DNA of 64,000 bases from Pristimantibacillus sp052113225. GTDB taxonomy: Bacteria; Bacillota; Bacilli; Paenibacillales; Paenibacillaceae. The position numbers and the translations under genes were made by a program. Positions 43,002 through 51,574 of this stretch are shown one piece after another. Within the stretch, counting starts at the first letter, position 1. Each line of letters starts with the position of its first letter. The stretch is taken from the NCBI RefSeq assembly GCF_052113225.1, contig NZ_JBFRCT010000011.1, positions 124,001-188,000 on the forward strand. The letters run 5' to 3'. The notes below the pieces were generated by a model. That model did no database searches and had not been told where the DNA came from. It saw only the letters and a program-made list of their open reading frames with translations.

Positions 43002-44510
43002 TTACCAGCCCTCAAAGCCGGGCAGTAATAAACGGACGGCTTGAATCGACTGCTTCTCAATGGTCTTACCCTTCATACGCTGAGCCTGCTCCAAATAATG
43101 CTCCGCACGCACCCGCCAGTGGATCGAAGGCGACAGCATATCTTCCGCCTCTTCCCTGCCACGGTGACCTGCAAACGGCAGTCCGCTGTAATCGCCATCT
43201 CGCATGGCACTTGCATGTGCAGTGAGAGAGCGGCTGAGCACTGGTTCCTTATAAAGCTCAGCCTGCCATTCCAAATAGGCGATAGCACTGTCCGGACAGC
43301 CGCTTGCGACCATAACACCAGCGAGCTTCAGCATTGCAGCTTCATCCGGGCAGGATATCCACCTAGCCATTAGTGCTGCGAGCTGACCCTCACGCCCTGC
43401 CGTACGCATATATTTGCAAATCCGGAACAGCGGCGGGAGGAGGCTCGGCTTATGCCGCAAAGTCGTGATATACGATTGAATGAGTCCCTGCTCGTCATGC
43501 ATCGCCTCATAGATCCGCCCCTGCAAATAGGCCGTCCGGTAAGTTCCCACCCCGTCTTCCGTATGGTACCTTGCAGGCGCGGCCCCCATCTCCAGCGCCT
43601 TCTCTGATGCTTCCATCGCCGCTTTGTACTGACCCGTACAAGCGGAGCAAAACGCCATATAATGCTGTAAATCCGTATAATCAGGGAAAATAGAGGCACC
43701 TTCTCGAGCTGCAGCGCCCGCTTCATCCCATCTGCCTAGCAGCTGCAGACTTAACGATTCATATTTGAAAACAAGATGAGCATAGGACAGCTGCTCGAAC
43801 CCGGCGGATCGCTTCGCTATTCGAAACGCTTCAAGCGCATCTGCCGCCCGATTGTTGCGCAGATACTCTACTCCAATATTGTAGCGGTGGAATGTATTAT
43901 CCGGTTCTTCCGCAAGCACAAGCTCAAGCAATTCCATATTGCGCTGCAGTTTGTTTTTTTCCGCAACGACCTGGGTCCGGTACCCATAATGATGGATGAT
44001 GACATCCGTTAGATGAAAACGGGCCGACGGATTTGTTCGCAAAATCGAGAACGAAATCTGTTCATGAATCCGCCCCTCAAAACGGTGCCCAGGGTCATTA
44101 CGGAACATCCGCAGCACCGGATGAATGGTTGAGCCTTGATCATGCTCCGGTCCGATCTGGTTACGGATCTGAAGAAGCAAAGCAGACATATCCGCATGGC
44201 GGACATATTCAAGTAATTGAGGCTTCGTTGCTTCATCAAGCTGCTCATCGGCATCGAGGAACAAGATCCATTCTCCGGAAGCACGCTCTACCCCACGATT
44301 GCGGGCTTTTGCAAAATCATGCTCCCATTCGCTCTGGATCACAACCGCTCCGTACCGCTTGGCAATGGCTATCGTCTCATCCGTTGAACCGGTGTCGACA
44401 ATAATGATTTCGTCGGCAATGCCCTGCACGCTGTTCAGACAGCCAGACAAGTACTTTTCCTCGTTCTTAACGATCATGCATAAGGAAATCCGCTTCTGCT
44501 GCTCCGCCAT
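43002..44510 (-). CDS. GT2 glycosyltransferase with TPR-like C-terminus
   Basis: 502 residues, intact. Start ATG 44510 with GGAGG 7 nt upstream, inside the end of the previous gene (44-nt overlap). N-terminal GT2 domain: ISLCMIVKNEEKYLSGCL (about 8-25), IIIVDTGSTDETIAIAKR, and DXD in ILFLDADEQLDE (about 90). The HPVLRMFRNDPGHRFEGRIHEQI segment (about 130-155) is shared with the neighbouring GT2-TPR proteins. C-terminal helices about 215-500 read as TPR repeats (NTFHRYNIGVEYLRNNRAADALEAF). Likely cytosolic protein glycosyltransferase of the SunS-like group; acceptor unknown. Confidence 0.85.
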   Translation of the reverse strand: MAEQQKRISLCMIVKNEEKYLSGCLNSVQGIADEIIIVDTGSTDETIAIAKRYGAVVIQSEWEHDFAKARNRGVERASGEWILFLDADEQLDEATKPQLLEYVRHADMSALLLQIRNQIGPEHDQGSTIHPVLRMFRNDPGHRFEGRIHEQISFSILRTNPSARFHLTDVIIHHYGYRTQVVAEKNKLQRNMELLELVLAEEPDNTFHRYNIGVEYLRNNRAADALEAFRIAKRSAGFEQLSYAHLVFKYESLSLQLLGRWDEAGAAAREGASIFPDYTDLQHYMAFCSACTGQYKAAMEASEKALEMGAAPARYHTEDGVGTYRTAYLQGRIYEAMHDEQGLIQSYITTLRHKPSLLPPLFRICKYMRTAGREGQLAALMARWISCPDEAAMLKLAGVMVASGCPDSAIAYLEWQAELYKEPVLSRSLTAHASAMRDGDYSGLPFAGHRGREEAEDMLSPSIHWRVRAEHYLEQAQRMKGKTIEKQSIQAVRLLLPGFEGW

Positions 44511-46572
44511 TCACGCGCCTCCTTTGCCGTCCGTTCCAATCCGTTTGCCAGCCCATCCATTCAACCCGCTGCAAAGCCTCTTGCAGTTTCATCTTATCAG
44601 GCTCAGACCAGCTGCCGTCCCAGTTGCGGCCCCCGCTGTATTCATCCGGCTGCAAAGCTTCAATGGCCAATTGCAAACATGCTGCCGATGCGCCAAGCTT
44701 TGCTCTCTCCGCATATTCACTGGTGTCATCTCCACCCGCTGCACTCTCGAACAACGCCAGCGCCTCACTGCGGAGCTTCTTCAGATAGAGCAGTTCCCCT
44801 AAGCGAAAAGACTGCTCTCCCGTCAGCCTTCCTTCCTTCTCGAAACGGTCCAGCATCAGCTCTGCCGCTGCATCAACGTACCCATGATCATATAGCAGAG
44901 TCTCAAAATGCTTCCGCAGACCGTATAGTCCACCCGACAGCTTATGCGCCAGGCGCAGCATGCCGCGGCTGACTGCCGTGTCCAGCCAGCGGACGGCGGA
45001 AGAAAGCTCCTGCTCCTTAGCGATTTTGTTCAACACCTCCTGGGTCATCGGAAGCCAGCTATTTAATTGCTCGGCCTCTCCGGCAAGCTGACTATTGTCT
45101 CCCAAAATAATGGCCAGCTCTTCCTTTCCGATGCGCTGCCCTTCATTCCAGCGGCATAACGCCCAGTCTATTCCTAGCTCTTGTGATAATTCCGATTGAG
45201 AAGTTTGCATCCAGCTTCGGATCTGCTCGGCTGCCTCCGCATACTGACCTGTGCCTATCAAACAATCCGCAAACAATCGAATATCTGATAACGGCATCCG
45301 TGCTTTTTCCGCCTCATTGGTCGAAGACTGAATCACCTCTCGCCACAGCGGCAATGCCGTGCTGTATGCGCCAATCCGGCTGAGCACCCGGGCCAGTAAT
45401 GTATGCCGCTCGACTTCGACTTCCCCTGCGTAAGCAGTCAGCTTTTGACGGATTTCTTGATCAGTAAGCCCGATTTGATGAAGATAGGCTGCCCATGCGG
45501 ATAAGGCCTCTTCCCAGCTGGGCATTTCCCGCAGTACAGTCTCATACTGCTGCTGCACAGCTTCGACCTCTCCCATATGCTGCAAAACATCCGCAAGACG
45601 GAGCTGCGCGTAATAACTGCCAGCCCCTTTTTCCGAGATATAAGAATGTGCCCGCGATCCCGCTTCAATAGCAGTCTCATAGGCAGCTTTTGCTTCCAAT
45701 AATAGACCTAATGCACACAAGCAATTACCCTGCAGCAAGAAAAGGTCCGGGTAATCTGGATAACGGAGTGTCTCGCCGCGCAGCAACTCGGCAGCCTCAG
45801 CATCCCGTGAAAGTGTCAGTAAAGTCGTCGAATAATCTTTAACCAGCGTTGGCCGATAAGGGGCTGATAAGGGAGTGTAATTGATGGCTTTTCCGAAGGC
45901 TTCTGCTGCCTCCCCAGGTTTTCCTTGCTGGCATAACGTAACGCCGTAATTATAAAGACAAAAAGGGTCATTTGGCCGCTGGGACAGCTGCTTAGAAATG
46001 ACCCGTAAATTCCGTTCTGCTTTGGACTTGCGCTTAAGGACTGACGGCATATAGTCAACATGAGCAATGTGTAAATCCCCGTTGTACAACGGTCCGTCGA
46101 TATCCGCAAGAACCTCATTGTCTCGGGAACGGACAAGCTGCTCATGGATTTCTCCAAAATAACGATAACTGCGATCGCCTCGGAAAAGCCTAACAGCTTC
46201 ACTGCTGATCATGCTCTTCGTATTGGATTCATCCAGCAGATGCTCCATTCGAACCCGGTAAGCTGATGAAGCGGCCTTTCGCAGCTCACGCCGCAAAGAC
46301 CGCACATCACCGGATAACCTTTCGTCTGCATCAAGTACAAGAACCCAAATCGTGCGCGCATGCTCTAATGCCAGATTGCGGGCGGAAGAGAAATCATCCT
46401 TCCACTCCGTCTTAATCACTCTTGCTCCATACCGCAATGCAATGTCCACCGTTCCGTCCGTCGACCCTGTATCGACAACGATAAGCTCATCGGCTATATC
46501 CCGAATGCTGTCTAAGCATTCCGAGAGCATATCCTCTTCATTGCGTGCGATGATGTGAACACCGAGCAGCAT
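44467..46572 (-). CDS. large GT2 glycosyltransferase with TPR-like C-terminus
   Basis: 701 residues, intact. GT2 domain about 1-230: LGVHIIARNEEDMLSECL, LIVVDTGSTDGTVDIALR, DXD in VLVLDADERLSGD, and the RLFRGDRSYRYFGEIHEQLV motif shared with its paralogues. From about 200 to 690 a long TPR array (DPFCLYNYGVTLCQQGKPGEAAEAFGKAI, FLLQGNCLCALGLLLEAKAAYETAI). Its ATG (46572) has GGAGG about 10 nt upstream formed by the end of a hairpin repeat array. First intact gene of a three-gene minus-strand GT2 unit. Confidence 0.85.
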   Translation of the reverse strand: MLLGVHIIARNEEDMLSECLDSIRDIADELIVVDTGSTDGTVDIALRYGARVIKTEWKDDFSSARNLALEHARTIWVLVLDADERLSGDVRSLRRELRKAASSAYRVRMEHLLDESNTKSMISSEAVRLFRGDRSYRYFGEIHEQLVRSRDNEVLADIDGPLYNGDLHIAHVDYMPSVLKRKSKAERNLRVISKQLSQRPNDPFCLYNYGVTLCQQGKPGEAAEAFGKAINYTPLSAPYRPTLVKDYSTTLLTLSRDAEAAELLRGETLRYPDYPDLFLLQGNCLCALGLLLEAKAAYETAIEAGSRAHSYISEKGAGSYYAQLRLADVLQHMGEVEAVQQQYETVLREMPSWEEALSAWAAYLHQIGLTDQEIRQKLTAYAGEVEVERHTLLARVLSRIGAYSTALPLWREVIQSSTNEAEKARMPLSDIRLFADCLIGTGQYAEAAEQIRSWMQTSQSELSQELGIDWALCRWNEGQRIGKEELAIILGDNSQLAGEAEQLNSWLPMTQEVLNKIAKEQELSSAVRWLDTAVSRGMLRLAHKLSGGLYGLRKHFETLLYDHGYVDAAAELMLDRFEKEGRLTGEQSFRLGELLYLKKLRSEALALFESAAGGDDTSEYAERAKLGASAACLQLAIEALQPDEYSGGRNWDGSWSEPDKMKLQEALQRVEWMGWQTDWNGRQRRRVNGGAAEADFLMHDR

Positions 46573-46582
46573 TGTATAACCC

Positions 46583-46738
46583 TCCTAAAAAGAATTAGCG
46601 CGTTCTTTGCGATAATTCTTAACTTCGTAAGCATACACCTAAAAGAATTATCGCGTTCTTTGCGGTAATTCTACTTCGTAAGCATATGCCTAAGAATTAG
46701 CGCGTTCTTTGCGATAATTCTACTTCGTTAGCATACGC
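46583..46738. repeat. three tandem copies of a ~52-bp hairpin repeat
   Basis: Copies at about 46583-46634, 46635-46686 and 46687-46737. On the minus strand each unit is TGCTTACGAAGT, inverted repeat AGAATTAxCGCAAAGAACGC / GCGxTAATTCT-like, then TTTTAGG. The last copy reads into AGGAGGGTTATACAATG of the glycosyltransferase gene. Same architecture as 2691-2880 and 7557-7625, but shorter stem and different stem bases. The array fills the whole gap to the DUF6385 relic. Confidence 0.88.
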
Positions 46739-47436
46739 TTACGTGCCTTGGCCATTGAAGTATACGTCAACGGTGGTTGGGCTGCCGGTCGTTGTCGACC
46801 GATATGCCAGCCTCGTATATTTCAGAAAACGCTGCGGCACAAGTACATCGACCGAGCCTACTGCGATTCCCGTTACACTTTCCACGTCGGTATACCAGTT
46901 CGTTCCATTGGCGCTAATCTAAACACGTGCAGTCGCTGCATTCGTCCCAGACCTTTGTTATAAACGAAGTAGGAATAAGTCCCAAATACGCTGGTCGTAA
47001 TGATCGGTACAGCCGTATATGCATCTGCTGTTAGGTTATTCAAGTTAGCTGTTTCTTGGAAGCTCTTTTGCGAAATGGATGTTACGCTATTTAAAGTACC
47101 TGCCGTGATCGTTGCCCCGAGTACTGCATTAAGCGTTCCGCCTGTGATTGTAGCACCAGATACCGCAACCGTATCGGCTGTGATCGTTGTACCCAGTACT
47201 GCAGTCAGCGTTCCCGCTGTGATCGTTGCTCCTAGTAACGCATTAAGCGTTTCGCCTGTGATTGTTGCTCCGAGCAAAGCATTGAGAGTTCCGGCTGTGA
47301 TTGTTGCTCCTAGTAAAGCATCCAACGTTCCACCCGTGATCGTTGCACCGGACACCGCCACTGTTCCTCCAGATAGAGCAACCGTACCGCCCGACACTGC
47401 GACCGTACCTGTCGAAATCGCTACTGTACCTGAGGT
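46739..47436 (-). pseudogene. DUF6385-type repeat protein, 5'-truncated and disrupted
   Basis: Open frame begins straight after a stop (47439-47437) with SGTVAISTGTVAVSGG, i.e. inside the repeat domain; no ATG with ribosome site exists. It has 7-residue (GTVAVSG) then 13-residue repeats (ATITGGTLDALLG, ATITAGTLNALLG and so on, seven copies), a probable beta-solenoid. After FGTYSYFVYNKG a one-base loss shifts the frame; the correct frame continues TNAATARV, then an in-frame TAG (46921-46919) where homologues have Gln, then ISANGTNWYTDVESVTG...YRSTTTGSPTTVDVYFNGQGT to TAA at 46741. This C-terminal segment is what identifies DUF6385. Confidence 0.82.
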
Positions 47437-47448
47437 TTAAGACAAGCA

Positions 47449-47499
47449 AAAAGACAGCACACGCTGCCTACTGAAGGCTTACGTGAGCTGTCTTTTTGT
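47449..47499 (-). terminator. terminator of the glutathione peroxidase gene
   Basis: Stem AAAAAGACAGC / GCTGTCTTTTT with a 28-nt loop, T-run on the minus strand just past the stop at 47507. Confidence 0.85.
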
Positions 47500-47506
47500 G
47501 CTGCGA

Positions 47507-48052
47507 TTACAGCAGCTTCTCGATATCTTCTTTCATATTTAGCGGTTCGTCCGTGGATTCAAAACGTTTGACTACATGGCCTTCACGGTCGATAAGGAAT
47601 TTCGTGAAGTTCCATTTCACATCATTCCCCTCCAGGTAATGAGGCAGTTTCTCCGACAGGAAGGAATGCAGCATTTTACCACTTGGCTTAGAGGTATTAA
47701 AACCATGGAATGGTGCCTGCTCGCTCAAATAACCAAACAGTGGATGCGCCGTTTCTTCTCGAACATCGGTCTTAGCAAACAACGGGAAAGTTACACCGTA
47801 ATTAATCTGGCAAAACTCCTGCACATCCGAGTTCGAGCCAGGCTCTTGCTCAGCAAATTGATTGCTTGGGAAGCCCAAAATTTCAAGCCCTTGATCCTTA
47901 TACTGCTCATATACCTTCTGCAGGTCAGAGTATTGCGGAGTAAAACCACATTTGCTCGCAGTATTTACAATGATAAGAACCTTTCCTTTATAATCCTCCA
48001 GGCTCTTTTGTTCTCCTCTGATTGTTTCTGCTTCAAATGAATATACCGACAT
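47507..48052 (-). CDS. gpx: glutathione peroxidase family (thiol peroxidase)
   Basis: 181 residues, about 20 longer than usual at the C-terminus. Catalytic Cys in VNTASKCGFTPQYSDLQ (about 36), Gln in LGFPSNQFAEQEPG (about 73-86), Trp/Asn in VKWNFTKFLIDREG. Cys rather than selenocysteine, so in Firmicutes it most likely uses thioredoxin or bacillithiol as reductant. Catalase and a Fur/PerR-family gene lie 2-5 kb away. Confidence 0.93.
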   Translation of the reverse strand: MSVYSFEAETIRGEQKSLEDYKGKVLIIVNTASKCGFTPQYSDLQKVYEQYKDQGLEILGFPSNQFAEQEPGSNSDVQEFCQINYGVTFPLFAKTDVREETAHPLFGYLSEQAPFHGFNTSKPSGKMLHSFLSEKLPHYLEGNDVKWNFTKFLIDREGHVVKRFESTDEPLNMKEDIEKLL

Positions 48053-48261
48053 GTTGACATCCTCCTCGAATATGATTGATTTTATTAAATTAAATTGTAT
48101 ACAATTTATATCACAATCTGCTGCTCCGTGTCAAACGAGTTAGCTAATTGTACTCACAACTACAGCGGAGGTGCGATTAAGTCGGTTTTTCCGTACTACA
48201 GTGCGTCGAGTGTGGTCCAGCAGCAACCGGTGGTGTCGTCCGACACGCCACCACAAACTAA

Positions 48262-48293
48262 AACGGGGCATGCTGCTGGCACGCCCCGTTTCC
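48262..48293 (-). terminator. terminator of the ccdC-like gene
   Basis: Stem AAACGGGGCGTGC / GCATGCCCCGTTT (one mismatch pair) with a short loop, then TAGTTTG on the minus strand, directly past the stop at 48297. Confidence 0.75.
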
Positions 48294-48296
48294 CTA

Positions 48297-48782
48297 TTAC
48301 ATTTCTACTTTTTGCAAACGCATGTAGTCGCTGACCATGGCTAGGCGCCATGGGAGAATCATCCCGAATGCCAGCAGATAGAATAACGCGCCGGTCTGTG
48401 GGATCGACATGTATTGCTCGACCACGCTGTGCATAGCAAGCCGAATGGCCAACAACGTAAGCATAATGAAGATAAAAGCCTTGGATCGGCGGACGAATAT
48501 ATCCGATTCGACCCTTTCAAGCCGAGTCGTGACAATCAGCGGGAACGAGAAAATTAACATCCCCGTGCCGAAAGCAGATACTCCCCATAACCAATGGATA
48601 TGCATAACCGGAAAAGCAAACATCATAAAGCCGGTCGACATGCCAAGCGGCGGTATAATAATCTTGCGCAAATTCGTCGGCTGCTTGCCTGCCCGCATAC
48701 GGAGCACAATAAGCATCAGTCCGGCACAAATGGAAAACACGATGGACGCAGTCTGAATGAGATGTGTATGTGCAGATAGCAT
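48297..48782 (-). CDS. ccdC: CcdC-family membrane protein
   Basis: 161 residues with five TM helices. The order of motifs matches the CcdC/DUF1453 family: a first helix followed by RMRAGKQPTNLRKIIIPPLGMSTGFMMFAFP (about 28-58), VRRSKAFIFIMLTLLAIRLAMHS, TGALFYLLAFGMILPWRLAMVSDYMRLQ at the end. CcdC proteins were named from a cytochrome c biogenesis locus in Bacillus; their precise role is unclear. Monocistronic. Confidence 0.75.
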   Translation of the reverse strand: MLSAHTHLIQTASIVFSICAGLMLIVLRMRAGKQPTNLRKIIIPPLGMSTGFMMFAFPVMHIHWLWGVSAFGTGMLIFSFPLIVTTRLERVESDIFVRRSKAFIFIMLTLLAIRLAMHSVVEQYMSIPQTGALFYLLAFGMILPWRLAMVSDYMRLQKVEM

Positions 48783-48887
48783 TGTGATCTATCCTCATTT
48801 CAACAATGGTTGGCTACTCCCATCGTACTGCAAAATAAAAAACTGTGCAAACCAACCCTAGCAATCGTTTGTCAACAAATAACGGTA

Positions 48888-49868
48888 TTAGTACGAACCG
48901 CGGATAAACGGATGAACTTCCTCCTGGTAGAACTTATGAAGGCGCTGGCGTTCCGCTTCTGTGAACGACGGCACTTCAAGTGCAGCAAGGTTGTCTTCTA
49001 CCTGGCGTACGTTGCGGAAGCCCGGAATCACACAAGTTACAGCTTCATGATCCAGCAGCCAGCGAAGCGAAGCACGTGTCATGTTGCCGCGGCCTTCTGC
49101 GATCCAGCGAAGACGGTCAGCCAGCTCAACCCCTTTGGCAAAGCCCAGTCCGGCGAAGGTTTCACCTACGTTAAAGGATTCGCCATTTTCATTGAAGCGG
49201 CGATGATCATCGGCCTCAAATGTGGAAGCAGCCGTGAATTTGCCTGTAAGCAGACCGCTGGCAAGCGGCAGACGAACAAGAATTCCTACGCCTCGGCGAT
49301 TAGCCTCGTTCAACAGCTCAAGTGGTTTTTGGCGGAAAATATTATAAATAACCTGCAGCGCACGGACATTAGACTGCTCCAGGCAGAACATGCCCTCCTC
49401 CACCGACTCTACGCTTACGCCGTAATGACGGATCTTGCCTTCCTGCTGCAGCTTGTCCAATACGCCAAACACACTGCCATCCTTCAGAATCGACATCGGC
49501 GGACAATGAATCTGGTACAAATCAATACGCTCACGAGCAAGGCGCTTTAAGCTTGCTTCGCAATAAGCGCGAACCGAAGCTTCCGAATAAGTAGCGGGAT
49601 CATGAATGTCTCCTGCCCGGCAGAACTTGGTCGCGATATGGATCTCATCCTCGCGTCCTTTGGTCGCTTGTGCTAGCAAACGTTCGCTATGACCGTCGCC
49701 GTACACATCAGCCGTATCAAAGAAGTTGACACCTTTATCCATGGCCGCTTCAAGTGCCAGCAGCGATTCCTTATCGTTCACATTACCCCAAGCGCCTCCG
49801 ATTGCCCAAGTACCAAAGCTGATCTCACTTACCTTCAGCTCAGATGAACCTAATCCACGATATTGCAT
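48888..49868 (-). CDS. aldo/keto reductase
   Basis: 326 residues from ATG 49868 (GAGGTGA just upstream). (beta/alpha)8 reductase with tetrad: Asp and Tyr in FFDTADVYGDGHSE (about 50-63), Lys in HIATKFCRAGD (about 80), His in YQIHCPP (about 122). AKR11/YhdN-like layout with the C-terminal cofactor loop CVIPGFRNVRQVEDN. Divergent neighbours; possibly part of the stress group around catalase, but substrate unknown. Confidence 0.92.
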   Translation of the reverse strand: MQYRGLGSSELKVSEISFGTWAIGGAWGNVNDKESLLALEAAMDKGVNFFDTADVYGDGHSERLLAQATKGREDEIHIATKFCRAGDIHDPATYSEASVRAYCEASLKRLARERIDLYQIHCPPMSILKDGSVFGVLDKLQQEGKIRHYGVSVESVEEGMFCLEQSNVRALQVIYNIFRQKPLELLNEANRRGVGILVRLPLASGLLTGKFTAASTFEADDHRRFNENGESFNVGETFAGLGFAKGVELADRLRWIAEGRGNMTRASLRWLLDHEAVTCVIPGFRNVRQVEDNLAALEVPSFTEAERQRLHKFYQEEVHPFIRGSY

Positions 49869-49911
49869 CCTTCTCACCTCGTTTATGTAATCGGTTACTG
49901 GAATAGTGTAA

Positions 49912-49965
49912 CAAAAAAACGGCCAAAGCCCAATCGCCCTCGCGACCGGCTCCAGCCGTTGTTAT
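49912..49965 (-). terminator. terminator of the catalase gene
   Basis: Stem AACGGC / GCCGTT with a long GC-rich loop that can pair further, followed by TTTTTTG on the minus strand. Confidence 0.65.
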
Positions 49966-49975
49966 CAAGGTTGGA

Positions 49976-51442
49976 CTACTCTATGATTACTTGCTGCTGC
50001 ATATATGCGCTGATATCTATGCCAAGCCCTTTCGAGAGGCGGATACCAAACTCCACGTTAGCTCGGAAGAAGTTACAGATAGCTCGCAGTTGAATATCTT
50101 GATTGGTTTGTTTAAGGTCATTCACGAGATTGCTGACGAGATTATTCCGCTGCTCTGGAGACAGCGACAAGTAGCGTTCGCCGGCTTGTGCGAAATCATC
50201 CGTCTTGTCAATCTTCTGGCGTCCTGCCGAGCCATGCAGCTGAACATAGCTGTCCTTATACTCCGGAGCTTCCTGCGGACTTTCCGACGAGCTGTTCGGC
50301 TCGAAGTTAATCGCCGAAGGGTCAGCCTTCATCGTCATCGCACCGTCGCGCTGATGATTACGGACTGGCGCGTATGGACAGTTAACCGGAATATTCAAAT
50401 AGTTAGCGCCAAGACGGTAACGCTGTGTATCTGGATAAGAGAACAGACGTCCTTGCAGCAGCTTATCTTCCGAAGGCTCAATACCCGGCACAAGAGCGCT
50501 AGGTGAAAAAGCAGACTGCTCAACTTCGGCAAAATAATTGTCCGGATTTCGGTTCAGCTCCATCGTGCCAACTAGCTGCAGTGGATACAAGTCTTCCGGC
50601 CATACCTTTGTTGGATCCAGCGGATCAAACGAAAAACGGTCCAGATGCTCAGCTGGCATCAGCTGCACATGCAAATCCCATTCTGGATAACTGCCAAGTT
50701 CGATTGCATCGTATAAGTCCCGAGTCGCGTGATGGAAATCCCGCCCCTGCATCGCAGAAGCCTCTTCAGCTGTGAAATTACGCACCCCTTGCTTCGACTT
50801 CCAATGATACTTCACATAAGTGACTTTACCCTGCTCATTTATCCATTTGAATGAATGAACACCGAAGCCGTCCATCTCGCGGTAAGAAGCAGGTGTTCCA
50901 TCATCCGAGAATACCCAAGTGAGCATATGCGTCGATTCCGGAGACAGTGTCATGAAGTCCCAATAACGGCCCGGCTCCTGAATATTCGTGCGTGGTGATG
51001 GCTTTAGGGAATGAACCATATCCGGGAATTTGATCGCATCGCGGATGAAAAAAACGGGCAGATGATTGCCGACAATATCGAGGTTGCCTTCCTCGGTATA
51101 AAATTTCACCGCAAAGCCCCGTGGATCACGTGCCGTTTCCGGTGACCCTGTACCATGAATCACGGTGGAGAAACGAACAAATACATCCGTCTCTTTGTCA
51201 GCCTCTTGCAAGAAAGCAGCTTTCGTATGCGCCCTCATGCTGTTAGCGACGCGGAAAACCCCGTAAGCACCTGCTCCACGTGCATGTACAACACGTTCAG
51301 GGATGCGCTCCCGGTCGAAATGAGCTATTTTCTCGAGCAGATGATAGTCTTCGAGTAAAGTCGGGCCGCGCTGACCCGCGGTTCTAGAATTTTGATTATC
51401 GCCAACTGGTGTTCCTTGGTTCGTTGTTAAATGATTGACCAT
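49976..51442 (-). CDS. katA: haem catalase (KatA)
   Basis: 488-residue small-subunit monofunctional catalase. Distal His in PERVVHARGAGAYGVF (about 56), Asn in IVGNHLPVFFIRD (about 128), and the proximal haem-Tyr region LFSYPDTQRYRLGANYLNIPVN (about 333-354, read in two parts). A perfect dyad TTTAGA-N5-TCTAAA (51468-51484) lies upstream, and the same TTTAGACT half occurs at the Fur/PerR-family gene, suggesting common control. Confidence 0.96.
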   Translation of the reverse strand: MVNHLTTNQGTPVGDNQNSRTAGQRGPTLLEDYHLLEKIAHFDRERIPERVVHARGAGAYGVFRVANSMRAHTKAAFLQEADKETDVFVRFSTVIHGTGSPETARDPRGFAVKFYTEEGNLDIVGNHLPVFFIRDAIKFPDMVHSLKPSPRTNIQEPGRYWDFMTLSPESTHMLTWVFSDDGTPASYREMDGFGVHSFKWINEQGKVTYVKYHWKSKQGVRNFTAEEASAMQGRDFHHATRDLYDAIELGSYPEWDLHVQLMPAEHLDRFSFDPLDPTKVWPEDLYPLQLVGTMELNRNPDNYFAEVEQSAFSPSALVPGIEPSEDKLLQGRLFSYPDTQRYRLGANYLNIPVNCPYAPVRNHQRDGAMTMKADPSAINFEPNSSSESPQEAPEYKDSYVQLHGSAGRQKIDKTDDFAQAGERYLSLSPEQRNNLVSNLVNDLKQTNQDIQLRAICNFFRANVEFGIRLSKGLGIDISAYMQQQVIIE

Positions 51443-51467
51443 ATGGATTACCTCCGGATTATTTATA

Positions 51468-51484
51468 TTTAGACTTGATCTAAA
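51468..51484. promoter_or_regulatory. candidate Fur/PerR-family operator upstream of katA
   Basis: TTTAGACTTGATCTAAA, arms TTTAGA / TCTAAA. It shares TTTAGACT with the dyad upstream of the Fur/PerR-family gene (52768-52792). Match to the Bacillus Per box TTATAATNATTATAA is moderate (9 of 14). Confidence 0.55.
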
Positions 51485-51574
51485 TCTTATAATCCTATAT
51501 TAAGGTTATGGCTCAATCTTGTCATGAACGTTAGATGAAATCATGATGAAGAATAAATGAAAATGAGTTTCCTT

